A stretch of 64,000 nt of DNA from Acinetobacter corruptisaponis (GCF_030053775.1 NZ_CP125669.1:3033962-3097961), one strand, 5' to 3'. Counted from the stretch's first letter, positions 35,038 to 43,587 are shown. Translations and numbers: made by a program. The notes: generated by a model from the letters alone, not told the origin.

Positions 35038-35250
35038 ATGGCGATACAGTATATTAATCGTAGAGATTATCCTGAACTGGATACGATTCTTTGGGATATT
35101 CAGGCTGAAATTGTGACAGCAGAATTTGCTTTTCAAATGTATGAAAGGCGATGGTGCTATATTGAGCCAAATCTTCTAACAGATGATGAAAAATTACTCA
35201 TTGAGAGTTTGATTAAAAATATAGGTCATGGACATTTTCTGCCCAGCTAA
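35038..35250 (+). CDS. Small protein preceding AbiEii-type gene (possible antitoxin)
   Basis: A 70-residue acidic protein beginning MAIQYINRRDYPELDTILWD, with GGAA about 7 bp before ATG 35038; GTG 35032 would add two residues. It is compact, without membrane segment or recognisable helix-turn-helix, and differs from the AbiEi antitoxins. It lies 27 bp before the nucleotidyltransferase gene on the same strand, so it is a candidate partner or antitoxin. I recognise no family. Confidence 0.6.
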   Translation: MAIQYINRRDYPELDTILWDIQAEIVTAEFAFQMYERRWCYIEPNLLTDDEKLLIESLIKNIGHGHFLPS

Positions 35251-35277
35251 CAACATATAATAAAGAGATATAGTTTG

Positions 35278-36030
35278 ATGAATCAGCGTCATTTAAGCCA
35301 TCAACTGATACTAAAAACATTAGATAATTTTAATACTGAGTATTTAAAGCAGCACAATATTTTGTTTGGTGGTGGTACTCGTATTGCATTAGAGCTTAAT
35401 GAGTTTCGTGAATCTATTGATATAGACTTTTTATGTCCCGATAAAGAGTCGTTTAGAGCCGTTCGCCAGCAGGTTGAAGAAAATTCTTTAGGTAGGCTTC
35501 TAGACAATGATTTTAGTTTTATTAAACTGCGTACTGATCGAGATGCTGTAAGGTCTTTAATTCATGTTGATGGTATTGTCATTAAACTTGAATTTGTACT
35601 TTTTTCAGATTACCAACTTCAGGTTGACCAAAATTTTCCATTTGTTGTTCCAGCTATAGATCATTCTTCCTGTTTCCTAACAAAGTTACTTGCTAATGCG
35701 GATAGATACAATAATGCTCCGTATAAAGATATTTTTGATATATTGGCGATGACGGATCATTGGGGAAGTGTGCCTCATGAAGTGTGGAAGCATGCTGATC
35801 AGCATTATGGTTTAAAAACAGTAGTTTATGGATTGGATAGATCATGCCATGATATTCTGGAAAATAAATCTAAGTATATTGAAATTGCAGAAAATCAATT
35901 GAAGATTAATCTTGATTATGCAAATAAATTACTATCCGATACTGTTTTGAATTTACTGGAACAAGTTGATTTAAAGAAAGAGTTAATGATTTCTCAAGAT
36001 CGAAATTTAAGCTATAAGCCAAGATTATAA
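35278..36030 (+). CDS. AbiEii/AbiGii-type nucleotidyltransferase
   Basis: A 250-residue protein with the AbiEii nucleotidyltransferase signature: LFGGGTRIALELNEFRESIDIDFLCP (GG motif and two metal-binding Asp residues), VIKLEFVLFSDY, FLTKLLANADRYN and KDIFDILAM. AbiEii-type toxins transfer nucleotides, often onto tRNA, and several work in phage abortive infection. The usual AbiEi helix-turn-helix partner is absent; a 70-residue protein of another kind is encoded just upstream. ATG 35278 fits AAAGAGAT upstream; TTG 35275 is possible. The AT-rich composition suggests acquisition. Confidence 0.8.
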   Translation: MNQRHLSHQLILKTLDNFNTEYLKQHNILFGGGTRIALELNEFRESIDIDFLCPDKESFRAVRQQVEENSLGRLLDNDFSFIKLRTDRDAVRSLIHVDGIVIKLEFVLFSDYQLQVDQNFPFVVPAIDHSSCFLTKLLANADRYNNAPYKDIFDILAMTDHWGSVPHEVWKHADQHYGLKTVVYGLDRSCHDILENKSKYIEIAENQLKINLDYANKLLSDTVLNLLEQVDLKKELMISQDRNLSYKPRL

Positions 36031-36123
36031 AAAATAGACGAGTCTAATTTGCAATAAAACTAAGCTGATTATTTGATTCATATATTAAGAAATAATAGTA
36101 ACTTTAATGACTTGCTATTACCT

Positions 36124-36347
36124 ACATTGACACTTGCAAAATCACAGATTATTTTGTGACTGCTTACCTATATTTTGATAATAATTTTGTTTCTCGTAAT
36201 GGTAGAACGGAAGGGGGACACTTTCGGGTGTGCTGGAACCCAAAACCAGTCGGTCAACCCTCTTTCATTCTGCCACCCTATTCAAAAGCTAACAAATTTA
36301 ACACCTTACCATTTCCTTACATTGACACCTGCCAACTCACAGATTAT
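36124..36347 (+). repeat. 29-bp direct repeat pair
   Basis: The sequence starting ACATTGACAC and ending TCACAGATTAT occurs at 36124-36152 and 36319-36347, with three differences. Each copy lies upstream of one C4-like element, suggesting duplication of a longer module. Confidence 0.7.
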
Positions 36348-36431
36348 CCTTTACATGCTGACCCACATGGTCAGTCGGTTTTAGCAGACCGTTTTTTCAA
36401 CTACATCAGAACTATTCTTTCTGAGGAATAG
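36156..36431 (+). CDS. Doubtful small ORF across the first C4-like element
   Basis: A 91-codon frame starting at GTG 36156. Its middle part (RNGRTEGGHFRVCWNPKPVG) is simply the translation of the C4-like RNA element, as often seen for small Ash/Icd-like phage ORFs that overlay such RNAs. It ends just before the second element. No convincing ribosome site is visible. It could be a small phage-type regulator or not a gene at all. Confidence 0.3.
   Translation: MTAYLYFDNNFVSRNGRTEGGHFRVCWNPKPVGQPSFILPPYSKANKFNTLPFPYIDTCQLTDYPLHADPHGQSVLADRFFNYIRTILSEE
36201..36274 (+). ncRNA. C4-like structured RNA element, copy 1
   Basis: The left arm at 36201-36217 (GGTAGAACGGAAGGGGG) pairs with 36258-36274 (CCCTCTTTCATTCTGCC) in a 17-position stem with one mismatch and several G-T pairs. 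Inside is a small ACACT-TTCG-GGTGT hairpin followed by GCTGG and ACCAGTC. The arrangement resembles the C4 antisense RNA of P1-like phages; the strand and function are inferred. Confidence 0.5.
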
Positions 36432-36455
36432 TTTTGTGTATAAACTCCTCGGCCC

Positions 36456-36540
36456 CTCCCGTAGCGGTAGGACGGGAGTGGGACACCTTCGGGTGTGCTG
36501 GAGTTGAAACCAGTCTGCTAACCCTCTTTCGTTCTGCCAC
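36456..36540 (+). ncRNA. C4-like structured RNA element, copy 2
   Basis: The left arm at 36466-36482 pairs with 36522-36538 in a 17-position stem with a single mismatch, using base pairs partly different from copy 1 (compensating changes). The inner hairpin is ACACC-TTCG-GGTGT. A competing hairpin, CTCCCG (36456-36461) with CGGGAG (36473-36478), would break the main stem, suggesting a switchable structure. Confidence 0.55.
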
Positions 36541-36818
36541 CATAATTCTTAATGAGTACATTGGCAGAATTCCGAATTTTAGGAGTTGGCTATGTATTTA
36601 ATTCTTATACCTCCAGATTAGTCTTTTACACAGCTTGATCGCTTTTGAGCTTTCAGGCCTTAGTTCGTTGCGACTAAAAAAACAGATCAACAATAAAACT
36701 TGAGATGCGACAGGGCAGTCTTTCAGGGCCTCTGCATGCCTTTTTTCGCCCACCATAAGGGCAAAGGGAGTTTGATCTCATTTAAATACAACAAAAAAGA
36801 TGAGTGGACAGTATCTAT

Positions 36819-37376
36819 ATGTCAAATTTAAAAATTTCTCCAAGAGCATTACAAGTAGTTCATACTTCAATCCAGCTATTTGATCACTATGGATTTCATA
36901 AGGCAGGCATAGACTTTATTTTGCAGCAAACCAAAATCGCCAAAATGACGTTTTATAATAATTTTCAGTCTAAAGAACGATTTATTGAAATATGCATGAC
37001 GGTGCAAAAAGATCGGCTTAAACAAGAGGTGCTGGCAGTTATTTATTCATGCCAACACCTTACGGCAGCCGATAAACTCAGGGAAATTTATCTTTTACAT
37101 GCAGACCTGAATAGCCCTTATCATCTTCTGTTCAAGGCCATTTTTGAAATTGAACAGCTTTATCGTACAGCCTATCAAGTGGTGATTGAATATCGGGAAT
37201 GGCTGGTTCAGGAAATTCTTGAATTGTTGTCAGGTATGGAAATGAGCCTGTTAAAACCTGATGTTGATCTGTTTTTATTTATGATTGATGGGGCAATGGT
37301 TCAGTTATTGAGTGGGTTTGAGGTGGATCGGGATGGAATATGGGCCATATCGACCAATCTGCCACAATACAATTGA
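36819..37376 (+). CDS. TetR-family transcriptional regulator
   Basis: A 185-residue protein from ATG 36819 (GTG 36804 would add five residues). Residues about 5-55 form the TetR helix-turn-helix: ALQVVHTSIQLFDHYGFHKAGIDFILQQTKIAKMTFYNNFQSKE. The rest is helical with conserved aromatic residues, a ligand-binding and dimer domain. No efflux or enzyme gene lies next to it in either direction, so its target is unclear. It borders the phage-like region. Confidence 0.85.
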   Translation: MSNLKISPRALQVVHTSIQLFDHYGFHKAGIDFILQQTKIAKMTFYNNFQSKERFIEICMTVQKDRLKQEVLAVIYSCQHLTAADKLREIYLLHADLNSPYHLLFKAIFEIEQLYRTAYQVVIEYREWLVQEILELLSGMEMSLLKPDVDLFLFMIDGAMVQLLSGFEVDRDGIWAISTNLPQYN

Positions 37377-37454
37377 GTATACCTTGAGTATTAGGCTGCG
37401 AAACTAGATCACTTTATAAAATCATACTGATGAGTCTGGTTGCTAATAAATAGT

Positions 37455-38528
37455 CTAGGTTTTACTGGATTTTTTTTCATGCATATACTGATACAAACTA
37501 ATCGCTGGCATAAAAATAATTGCAGGAAATACAACAAACCCAAAGAAAAACCAAATGGTTTGCTGTTGATATTTATAATTATTTATCATGGTTTTAGGTT
37601 GAATATCATATTCGCTGGTTTTGATTCCTAATAAAATAACTTCGGGATATTTTAGATAAGAGTATCCTGTTGTATAAATGATCTTTGCTTCTTTCTGATC
37701 AAATTGTTTTAACTGAGGGCAGCTATCATCTCTATCAATAAAATTGCAGAATAATGTCAGATTTTGCTGATCTGGTTTTATATTTAGCTCAATATTTTCC
37801 CAGCTTCGTCTAGCTTTTCCTCTGGTTTCATAATATTTATTAAGTAAAATTCCTTGTTCTGAATATGTCTTTCCAGAAAAAGAGTTAATATTGGCGAAAG
37901 CGAGTTTTGTCATCTTATAAATTTCATGACCTGCTCCAGTAATAATAGGTGAAATGCTCATAAAATTTATAAGTAAAAGCATAATAATATTGAGTTTTTC
38001 TTCATTGTTTTTAAAAAGTACCACGCTCATAAAGCATGGTATAATAAGTAAAAGAAAACTAACAACGCCCAGTCCATCAAAACGTTCTAGTAAGCAAATA
38101 AAAAAAATCGTTATTATGCTGTAACTAAATAGAAAAATTACAATTGATTTTTGGATTGTACTGAGTTTAGAAAAGTTAAATTTTGGTTCTTCTGGCTGAG
38201 GTTGTGGTTTAGGATCACCTTTCTTTCTAATAGATGCTTCAAAGGAGGATACTCCTTGTGGTTCTATTACTAGATAAAGTTGGGCGATCAGCTTTTGTAT
38301 ATGATCTTCATATAGAGATTTTTTACTACATAAGAAATTAATCTTTTTGGATTTCTTATTTATACAAGTAAAGGCAACCTCCAGATTTGAACTCATCTGT
38401 GCATTGATAGGTATTGTGGTCGATTGATCAAAGAAAAAATGTTCTTTATTGGATTTCACTATTCCAGAACAATCAATGGGGTTGTAATAGCTAATAGTCC
38501 CGTATTGAATATTATACTGACTATGCAT
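37455..38528 (-). CDS. Membrane protein with cold-shock-like N-terminal domain
   Basis: A 357-residue protein. The first 70 residues (YGTISYYNPIDCSGIVKSNKEHFFFDQS) show the strand pattern of a CspA-type OB fold, with aromatic residues where the RNP-1/2 motifs lie, though diverged. After a charged Pro/Gln linker (QPQPEEP, about 110-115), four hydrophobic segments follow: about 128-147, 150-170, 178-197 and one near the C-terminus (325-347). Between the last two is a polar domain of about 120 residues. The base composition is AT-rich. Cold-shock domains joined to membrane segments are known in other uncharacterised proteins; the function is unknown. Confidence 0.6.
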   Translation of the reverse strand: MHSQYNIQYGTISYYNPIDCSGIVKSNKEHFFFDQSTTIPINAQMSSNLEVAFTCINKKSKKINFLCSKKSLYEDHIQKLIAQLYLVIEPQGVSSFEASIRKKGDPKPQPQPEEPKFNFSKLSTIQKSIVIFLFSYSIITIFFICLLERFDGLGVVSFLLLIIPCFMSVVLFKNNEEKLNIIMLLLINFMSISPIITGAGHEIYKMTKLAFANINSFSGKTYSEQGILLNKYYETRGKARRSWENIELNIKPDQQNLTLFCNFIDRDDSCPQLKQFDQKEAKIIYTTGYSYLKYPEVILLGIKTSEYDIQPKTMINNYKYQQQTIWFFFGFVVFPAIIFMPAISLYQYMHEKKSSKT

Positions 38529-38626
38529 TAATTTGATTTTCCATTTTTAATAAAGGTGTTGGTTTCAAGTAAAATTGTTTTTATATGCCGAAGTTTTTTC
38601 TAATACTATTAAAGTTCTCTATTTGG

Positions 38627-38662
38627 AATATAGGCTGCCAAGTATTAATGGCAGCCTATATT
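38627..38662 (-). terminator. Hairpin downstream of nrdB
   Basis: A perfect 14-bp stem (AATATAGGCTGCCA with its complement) and an 8-base loop, 15 bp beyond the nrdB stop. The T-run is weak, but it is the likely 3' end of the nrd transcript. Confidence 0.65.
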
Positions 38663-38677
38663 TAAATGCAATTTATC

Positions 38678-39961
38678 TTACCAGCTTAACGCACCACCAG
38701 TCTGATAATCCGTTACACGCGTTTCAAAGAAGTTCTTCTCTTTACGCAAGTCCATCATCTCAGACATCCACGCAAATGGATTGGTCACGCCAGCAAACTG
38801 CTCTGGTAAACCAAGTTGAGACAAACGGCGGTTACAGATGAACTTCAAGTATTCTTCCATCATGCTTGCATTCATGCCCAATACACCACGCGGCATAGTG
38901 TCACGTGCATATTCGATTTCAAGCATGGTACCTTCAAGAATCATTTGAATCACTTCCTGTTGGAACTCATTTGTCCAAAGGTGAGGGTTCTCGATCTTGA
39001 TCTGGTTGATCATGTCGATACCAAAATTCAGGTGCATCGACTCATCACGCAAAATGTACTGGAACTGCTCAGCAACACCGTTCATCTTGTTACGGCGGCC
39101 CATACTCAAAATCTGGGTAAAGCCACAGTAGAAGAAAATCCCTTCAAGTACGCAGTAGAATGCGATCAGGTTACGCAATAAACGCTGGTCGTTTTCAGGT
39201 GTGCCTGTGTGGAACGTTGGGTCGCTTAAAGATTGCGTATATTTCAGGCCCCACGATGCCTTGCGTGCAACGCTTGGCACTTCACGGTACATATTGAAGA
39301 CTTCGCCTTCATCCATACCCAAAGACTCAATACAGTATTGGTAGGCATGGGTATGAATCGCTTCCTCAAACGCCTGACGCAGGATGTACTGGCGGCATTC
39401 AGGGTTGGTGATGTGGCGGTAGATGGCCAATACCAGATTGTTTGCAACCAGTGAATCCGCAGTCGAGAAGAAACCTAAAGAACGCATCACAATGGTACGC
39501 TCATCTTCGGTCAAGCCATTTTCAGACTTCCAAAGCGCGATGTCATGGTTCATGTTGATTTCTTGTGGCATCCAGTGGTTGGCACACCCGTCAAGGTATT
39601 TCTGCCAAGCCCACTCATACTTAAATGGTACAAGCTGGTTTAAGTCTGCACGGCAGTTGATCATGGCCTTGTCATCAACCTGTACACGCTGTGCGCCCAT
39701 TTCCAGTTCTTCCAGACCTGGCGCAACGTCAAGATGTTCTAGGGCTTCAGATGCTCTAGCCAGCGAATCGGTTGGATTTGTTGATCGCACGGTACTGGCT
39801 CCAGCGGATTGTGGAGCTGCCACACGCGGCGATGATGGCTCTGCATCAGATACCACTTGCGTATCAACCGTTTTTTGCGATTCGAGGGACGCAGACTTGT
39901 GTTCAGGTGCAGTCGGTTTTTGCGTATCATCTTCAAAATCGTCCCAGCTAAGGATAGACAT
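38678..39961 (-). CDS. nrdB: Ribonucleotide reductase class Ia, beta subunit NrdB
   Basis: A 427-residue radical subunit. Residues 1-100 are an extension starting MSILSWDDF and rich in Ser/Pro/Ala, as in Pseudomonas NrdB. The ferritin-like core follows ([45 protein letters not shown]), with the di-iron Glu/His ligands and the radical-site region. The C-terminus GGALSW docks on NrdA. It is the last gene of an operon with nrdA and two small membrane proteins. Confidence 0.95.
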   Translation of the reverse strand: MSILSWDDFEDDTQKPTAPEHKSASLESQKTVDTQVVSDAEPSSPRVAAPQSAGASTVRSTNPTDSLARASEALEHLDVAPGLEELEMGAQRVQVDDKAMINCRADLNQLVPFKYEWAWQKYLDGCANHWMPQEINMNHDIALWKSENGLTEDERTIVMRSLGFFSTADSLVANNLVLAIYRHITNPECRQYILRQAFEEAIHTHAYQYCIESLGMDEGEVFNMYREVPSVARKASWGLKYTQSLSDPTFHTGTPENDQRLLRNLIAFYCVLEGIFFYCGFTQILSMGRRNKMNGVAEQFQYILRDESMHLNFGIDMINQIKIENPHLWTNEFQQEVIQMILEGTMLEIEYARDTMPRGVLGMNASMMEEYLKFICNRRLSQLGLPEQFAGVTNPFAWMSEMMDLRKEKNFFETRVTDYQTGGALSW

Positions 39962-40002
39962 AATTTATCTCACTCTAATCTTAATCTATTTACATTGCAG
40001 TT

Positions 40003-40467
40003 TTAGGAACTTAGAAAATGAATTAGGCCCAAAACTAAAATTAGTAAAATCACACCAATCGTCATACTGACTAATAATTTAAAATGGGTGGGATTATAAG
40101 GTTTGGGTAATTGATCAGGCTCTAATAGTTTGCCTTGTTCATTATAAATAGCGACAAAGCTAGCTCCGCTATTAAATCCAAGTTCTCGTAAAGCTCGCAG
40201 TTCTACAAATGTTAAACCTGCTTCTGTTCGTTCCATTGCCTGAATAAACAGGTAAGGGGCAGGTTGAAGCATTCCTGCTGTGGTTTGTTTCATTAATTTG
40301 TGTAATACATTCTCTGCAACCGCAAAATTATCAATCAATGAACGAAGATGTGAAAAATTGGCATGCTCAGTGATTTGCTTGGTGGCGTAGCTGAGCAACA
40401 TTCGATCAACATAAATTTGGACTAATCTCGCATTTGGATGTAGTACTAAATCTTGTTGAAGTGCCAT
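40003..40467 (-). CDS. Tail-anchored hypothetical protein in the nrd operon
   Basis: A 154-residue protein I do not recognise. Residues 1-125 are soluble and mostly helical (LVQIYVDRMLLSYATKQITEHANFSHLRSLIDNF), and the last 25 residues form one membrane helix (VSMTIGVILLILVLGLIHFLSS), so it should be tail-anchored in the inner membrane with its body in the cytoplasm. It lies 41 bp before nrdB and 22 bp after the 42-residue gene. Position suggests a link to ribonucleotide reductase, but nothing proves it. Confidence 0.7.
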   Translation of the reverse strand: MALQQDLVLHPNARLVQIYVDRMLLSYATKQITEHANFSHLRSLIDNFAVAENVLHKLMKQTTAGMLQPAPYLFIQAMERTEAGLTFVELRALRELGFNSGASFVAIYNEQGKLLEPDQLPKPYNPTHFKLLVSMTIGVILLILVLGLIHFLSS

Positions 40468-40489
40468 CTTATTTTCCTAATCAATCACT

Positions 40490-40618
40490 TTATTGATCTT
40501 GCTTTTGCTGCTGTTTACGAATTTTAAAAAATGCGTAAACCATAGGAATATAAAAAACTAAAAAGGCAAGAATCAGGACAATCACACCAAATTGATAATT
40601 ATGACTGAGATGGAACAT
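40490..40618 (-). CDS. 42-residue single-span membrane protein in the nrd operon
   Basis: A short gene on the - strand from ATG at 40618 to TAA at 40490, with GAGG about 8 bp upstream of the start. The protein begins MFHLSHNYQFGVIVLILAF, has one helix of about 20 residues (FGVIVLILAFLVFYIPMVYAF) and a basic, Gln-rich tail (KIRKQQQKQDQ). The clean ribosome site, spacing to the next gene (22 bp) and typical membrane-protein design support a real gene. Function unknown. Confidence 0.7.
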   Translation of the reverse strand: MFHLSHNYQFGVIVLILAFLVFYIPMVYAFFKIRKQQQKQDQ

Positions 40619-40659
40619 GATCTTTGCCTCGATTTATCTTCTTTTCAACCTCTCCCTGA

Positions 40660-40680
40660 CCCTCTCCTTTTAGGAGAGGG
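40660..40680. repeat. Palindrome in the nrdA-nrdB interval
   Basis: CCCTCTCCT-TTT-AGGAGAGGG, a perfect 9-bp stem. It resembles the neighbouring element at 40723 and may adjust transcript stability or termination between nrdA and the genes after it. Confidence 0.65.
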
Positions 40681-40722
40681 TATAGCATGAATCATATTCA
40701 GCATTAGATTCATGGCAAGTCC

Positions 40723-40739
40723 CCCTCCTTTTAGGAGGG
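40723..40739. repeat. REP-like palindrome just after nrdA
   Basis: CCCTCCT-TTT-AGGAGGG followed by TCTAGGGG, 13 bp beyond the nrdA stop. It is the same kind of palindrome as at 14463 and 40660. Confidence 0.65.
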
Positions 40740-40752
40740 TCTAGGGGCAGTC

Positions 40753-43587
40753 TTACTGACAAGCTTCGCAGTCTGGATTGTCAATTGAACACGCCAATGG
40801 TACAGGCGCAGCCGTAGCAAAATCCTCTTCAACTTGTACATCAGGCTTTTTCTCTACAACCACTGCCTGTGCCGCAACAACAGGTGCTTCAACAGCCGCT
40901 GGTTTAACCGCATTAAGTGCGCCAGTATTGATTGTTGATTTCTCGGCAGAGGTTGCACCCAAAGCTCGGAGATAATAGGTGGTTTTTAGGCCACGCAACC
41001 ATGCCATTTTATAGGTGATGTCCAGTTTCTTACCATTTGCACCAGAGATGTAAAGGTTAAGTGACTGCGCCTGATCAATCCATTTTTGACGACGGGATGC
41101 GGCATCCACAATCCAGCGTGGCTCAACTTCAAATGCAGTGGCAAAAATTGCTTTCAATTCTTCAGGAATACGGGCAATTTTCTGTACAGAACCTTCAAAA
41201 TGTTTCAGGTCATTCACCATCACGGTATCCCACAGACCACGTTCTTTTAATGCACGAACAAGGTAAGGGTTGATGACAGTGAACTCACCAGAAAGGTTTG
41301 ATTTCACATACAGGTTCTGGAATGTTGGCTCAATTGACTGAGACACACCACAAATGTTTGAAATGGTTGCGGTTGGTGCAATCGCCATCACATTTGAGTT
41401 ACGCATACCATCTTTTTGAACTTTGGCACGTAAAGTGTTCCAGTCCAGACGTTGGGTACGGTCAACCTCAAACATACGCTCAGGACGAGTTTTACCAACA
41501 AGGTCTAAAGAATCAATTGGCAAGATGCCCTGATCCCACAGTGAACCCTTGAATGTTGAATAGGCACCACGTTCAATCGCAAGGTCACTAGAGGTTTGGA
41601 TTGCATAGTAGCTGATCACTTCCATTGATTCATCAGCAAAGTCAACCGCTTCATCTGAACCGTAGGCGATGCCCATTTCATAAAGCGCATCCTGGAAGCC
41701 CATGATCCCCATACCCACAGGGCGGTGTTTCAGGTTCGAGTTCTTCGCCTGTGGCACTGCATAGTAGTTGATGTCGATCACGTTATCGAGCATACGCACT
41801 GCTGTCTTGATGGTGCGGGCAAGTTTCTCACGATCCAGCACACCACCCTGAACGTGTTGTACAAGGTTGATTGAACCAAGGTTACATACCGCGATTTCAT
41901 CCTGATTGGTATTCAGGGTGATTTCTGTACACAGGTTGGATGAGTGAACCACGCCCACGTGTTGTTGTGGTGAACGCAGGTTACATACATCCTTGAACGT
42001 GATCCATGGATGGCCTGTTTCAAACAGCATGGAAAGCATTTTGCGCCATAAGTCTTTGGCACGTACTTTCTTGTGCAGCAAGTTTTGTTCTTTGGCTACA
42101 GCTTCGTAGTGTGCATAACGCTCAGCAAATTCAGCACCAGTCAGGTCATGTAGGTCTGGCACTTCAGATGGTGTGAACAGTGTCCATTCAGCATCTTCAA
42201 ATACACGTTGCATGAACAGGTCAGGCACCCAGTTTGCTGTGTTCATGTCGTGGGTACGACGACGGTCATCACCTGTGTTCTTACGCAGTTCTAGGAATTC
42301 TTCAACGTCTAAGTGCCAGGTTTCCAGGTATGCACAGACAGCACCTTTACGCTTACCACCCTGATTCACTGCAACAGCGGTATCGTTCGCTACTTTCAGG
42401 AATGGCACCACACCCTGAGACTTACCATTTGTACCCTTGATATAAGAGTTCAAGGCACGTACAGGTGTCCAGTCATTGCCTAAACCGCCCGCCCATTTAG
42501 ACAGCATGGCGTTGTCACGCATTGCGCCATAAATGTCATACAGGTCATCACCAATGGTGGTGAGGTAGCAGCTTGAAAGTTGCGGACGCAATGTACCAGA
42601 GTTGAACAGGGTAGGCGTAGAGGCCATGTAGTCGAAGCTTGACAACAGGTTATAGAACTCAATTGCACGCTCTTCCTTATTGTCTTCATTAAGCGCCAGA
42701 CCCATTGACACGCGCATAAAGAATAACTGTGGTAATTCAAAACGCACGCCATTTGAATGGATAAAGTAACGGTCAAATAATGTCTGTAGACCTAAATAGG
42801 TAAACTGGTTTGAACGTTCTGGCTGAATCGCCGCCGCCAGTTTGGCAAGGTCAAAATCAAGCAGTTCTGGAGATAAAAGATCAAGCTCGATCCCTTTCTT
42901 CAGGAATGTTTCTAAAGCATCGCCTTCCAGCGTATCGGTTGCTAAACCTAAAAACTCAAGACCTGTGCTCACCAGTTCATTACGCAATAAACGCGCAGTC
43001 ACATAGGTGTAGTTTGGTTCCTGTTCAATACGGGTACGTGTCGCCATCATCATGGTGGTGGCAATGTCGCTTTCCTTTACACCGTTATAGAGGTTCTTAA
43101 CGGTTTCATCGACAATGGCCTGAACATCAATCCCTTCAAGACCCGCACTTGCAGTTTCAATGTTGGCTGTAAGCGCACCCAGGTCCAACGGCTGGAGCTG
43201 ACCATTGGCATCGGTAATCTGTAGGGTAGGGTGATGGTTCGCACCTGCCTGCTGACGGGCGGTGGCACGCTGTTCACGGTAAATCACGTAGGCGCGGGCA
43301 ACCTTTTGCTCGCCTGTGCGCATCAACGCCAATTCAACCTGATCCTGAATCTCTTCAATATGAATTGTGCCACCTGATGGTAAACGGCGATTAAAGGTAT
43401 TCAGCACCATCTCTGTGAGTTGCTCAATACGGTCATGGATACGACTTGAGTCGGCTCCCTGCTGACCTTCAACAGCTAAAAAGGCTTTTCCAATCGCAAC
43501 AGAAATCTTCTCGGCATTAAATGTCGCGATTTCTCCAGTGCGCTTAATAACCTGAATTTGGCCAGGTGCGGAAGTGATGATGCTCAT
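40753..43587 (-). CDS. nrdA: Ribonucleotide reductase class Ia, alpha subunit NrdA
   Basis: A 944-residue catalytic subunit. Two ATP-cone regions occupy the first 240 residues (VIKRTGEIATFNAEKI, then a second from about 130), as in the longer Pseudomonas/Acinetobacter-type enzymes, giving allosteric control by ATP/dATP. The catalytic barrel contains SSCYLTTIGDDL and CNLGSINL, and the C-terminal CEACQ tail is the redox pair for thioredoxin. GGAG precedes the ATG by 10 bp. The upstream region has tandem NrdR boxes and a DnaA box. Confidence 0.96.
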   Translation of the reverse strand: MSIITSAPGQIQVIKRTGEIATFNAEKISVAIGKAFLAVEGQQGADSSRIHDRIEQLTEMVLNTFNRRLPSGGTIHIEEIQDQVELALMRTGEQKVARAYVIYREQRATARQQAGANHHPTLQITDANGQLQPLDLGALTANIETASAGLEGIDVQAIVDETVKNLYNGVKESDIATTMMMATRTRIEQEPNYTYVTARLLRNELVSTGLEFLGLATDTLEGDALETFLKKGIELDLLSPELLDFDLAKLAAAIQPERSNQFTYLGLQTLFDRYFIHSNGVRFELPQLFFMRVSMGLALNEDNKEERAIEFYNLLSSFDYMASTPTLFNSGTLRPQLSSCYLTTIGDDLYDIYGAMRDNAMLSKWAGGLGNDWTPVRALNSYIKGTNGKSQGVVPFLKVANDTAVAVNQGGKRKGAVCAYLETWHLDVEEFLELRKNTGDDRRRTHDMNTANWVPDLFMQRVFEDAEWTLFTPSEVPDLHDLTGAEFAERYAHYEAVAKEQNLLHKKVRAKDLWRKMLSMLFETGHPWITFKDVCNLRSPQQHVGVVHSSNLCTEITLNTNQDEIAVCNLGSINLVQHVQGGVLDREKLARTIKTAVRMLDNVIDINYYAVPQAKNSNLKHRPVGMGIMGFQDALYEMGIAYGSDEAVDFADESMEVISYYAIQTSSDLAIERGAYSTFKGSLWDQGILPIDSLDLVGKTRPERMFEVDRTQRLDWNTLRAKVQKDGMRNSNVMAIAPTATISNICGVSQSIEPTFQNLYVKSNLSGEFTVINPYLVRALKERGLWDTVMVNDLKHFEGSVQKIARIPEELKAIFATAFEVEPRWIVDAASRRQKWIDQAQSLNLYISGANGKKLDITYKMAWLRGLKTTYYLRALGATSAEKSTINTGALNAVKPAAVEAPVVAAQAVVVEKKPDVQVEEDFATAAPVPLACSIDNPDCEACQ

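Larger units (their letters stand above)
36031..36818. other. Phage-like intergenic region with duplicated elements
   Basis: About 790 bp between the nucleotidyltransferase and TetR genes. It contains a 29-bp direct repeat (36124-36152 and 36319-36347, 26 of 29 identical), two C4-like RNA elements (36201-36274 and 36456-36540) and a doubtful 91-codon frame (36156-36431). The last part (36640-36800) holds structured pyrimidine/purine blocks such as CGCCCACCATAAGGGC. It reads like the remains of a phage or satellite immunity region. Confidence 0.6.

Noticed and set aside
36175..36384. 69-codon frame overlapping the C4-like element in a second frame
   Set aside because: Same DNA explained better as structured RNA; no ribosome site, and it competes with the other doubtful frame.
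36640..36800. A tRNA-like or tmRNA-like gene
   Set aside because: Stem-like blocks are present, but no T-loop or CCA-compatible acceptor stem could be built.
39423..40070. 215-codon frame on the + strand opposite nrdB
   Set aside because: Antisense to the conserved nrdB N-terminus; Ser/Thr-rich translation typical of a shadow frame.
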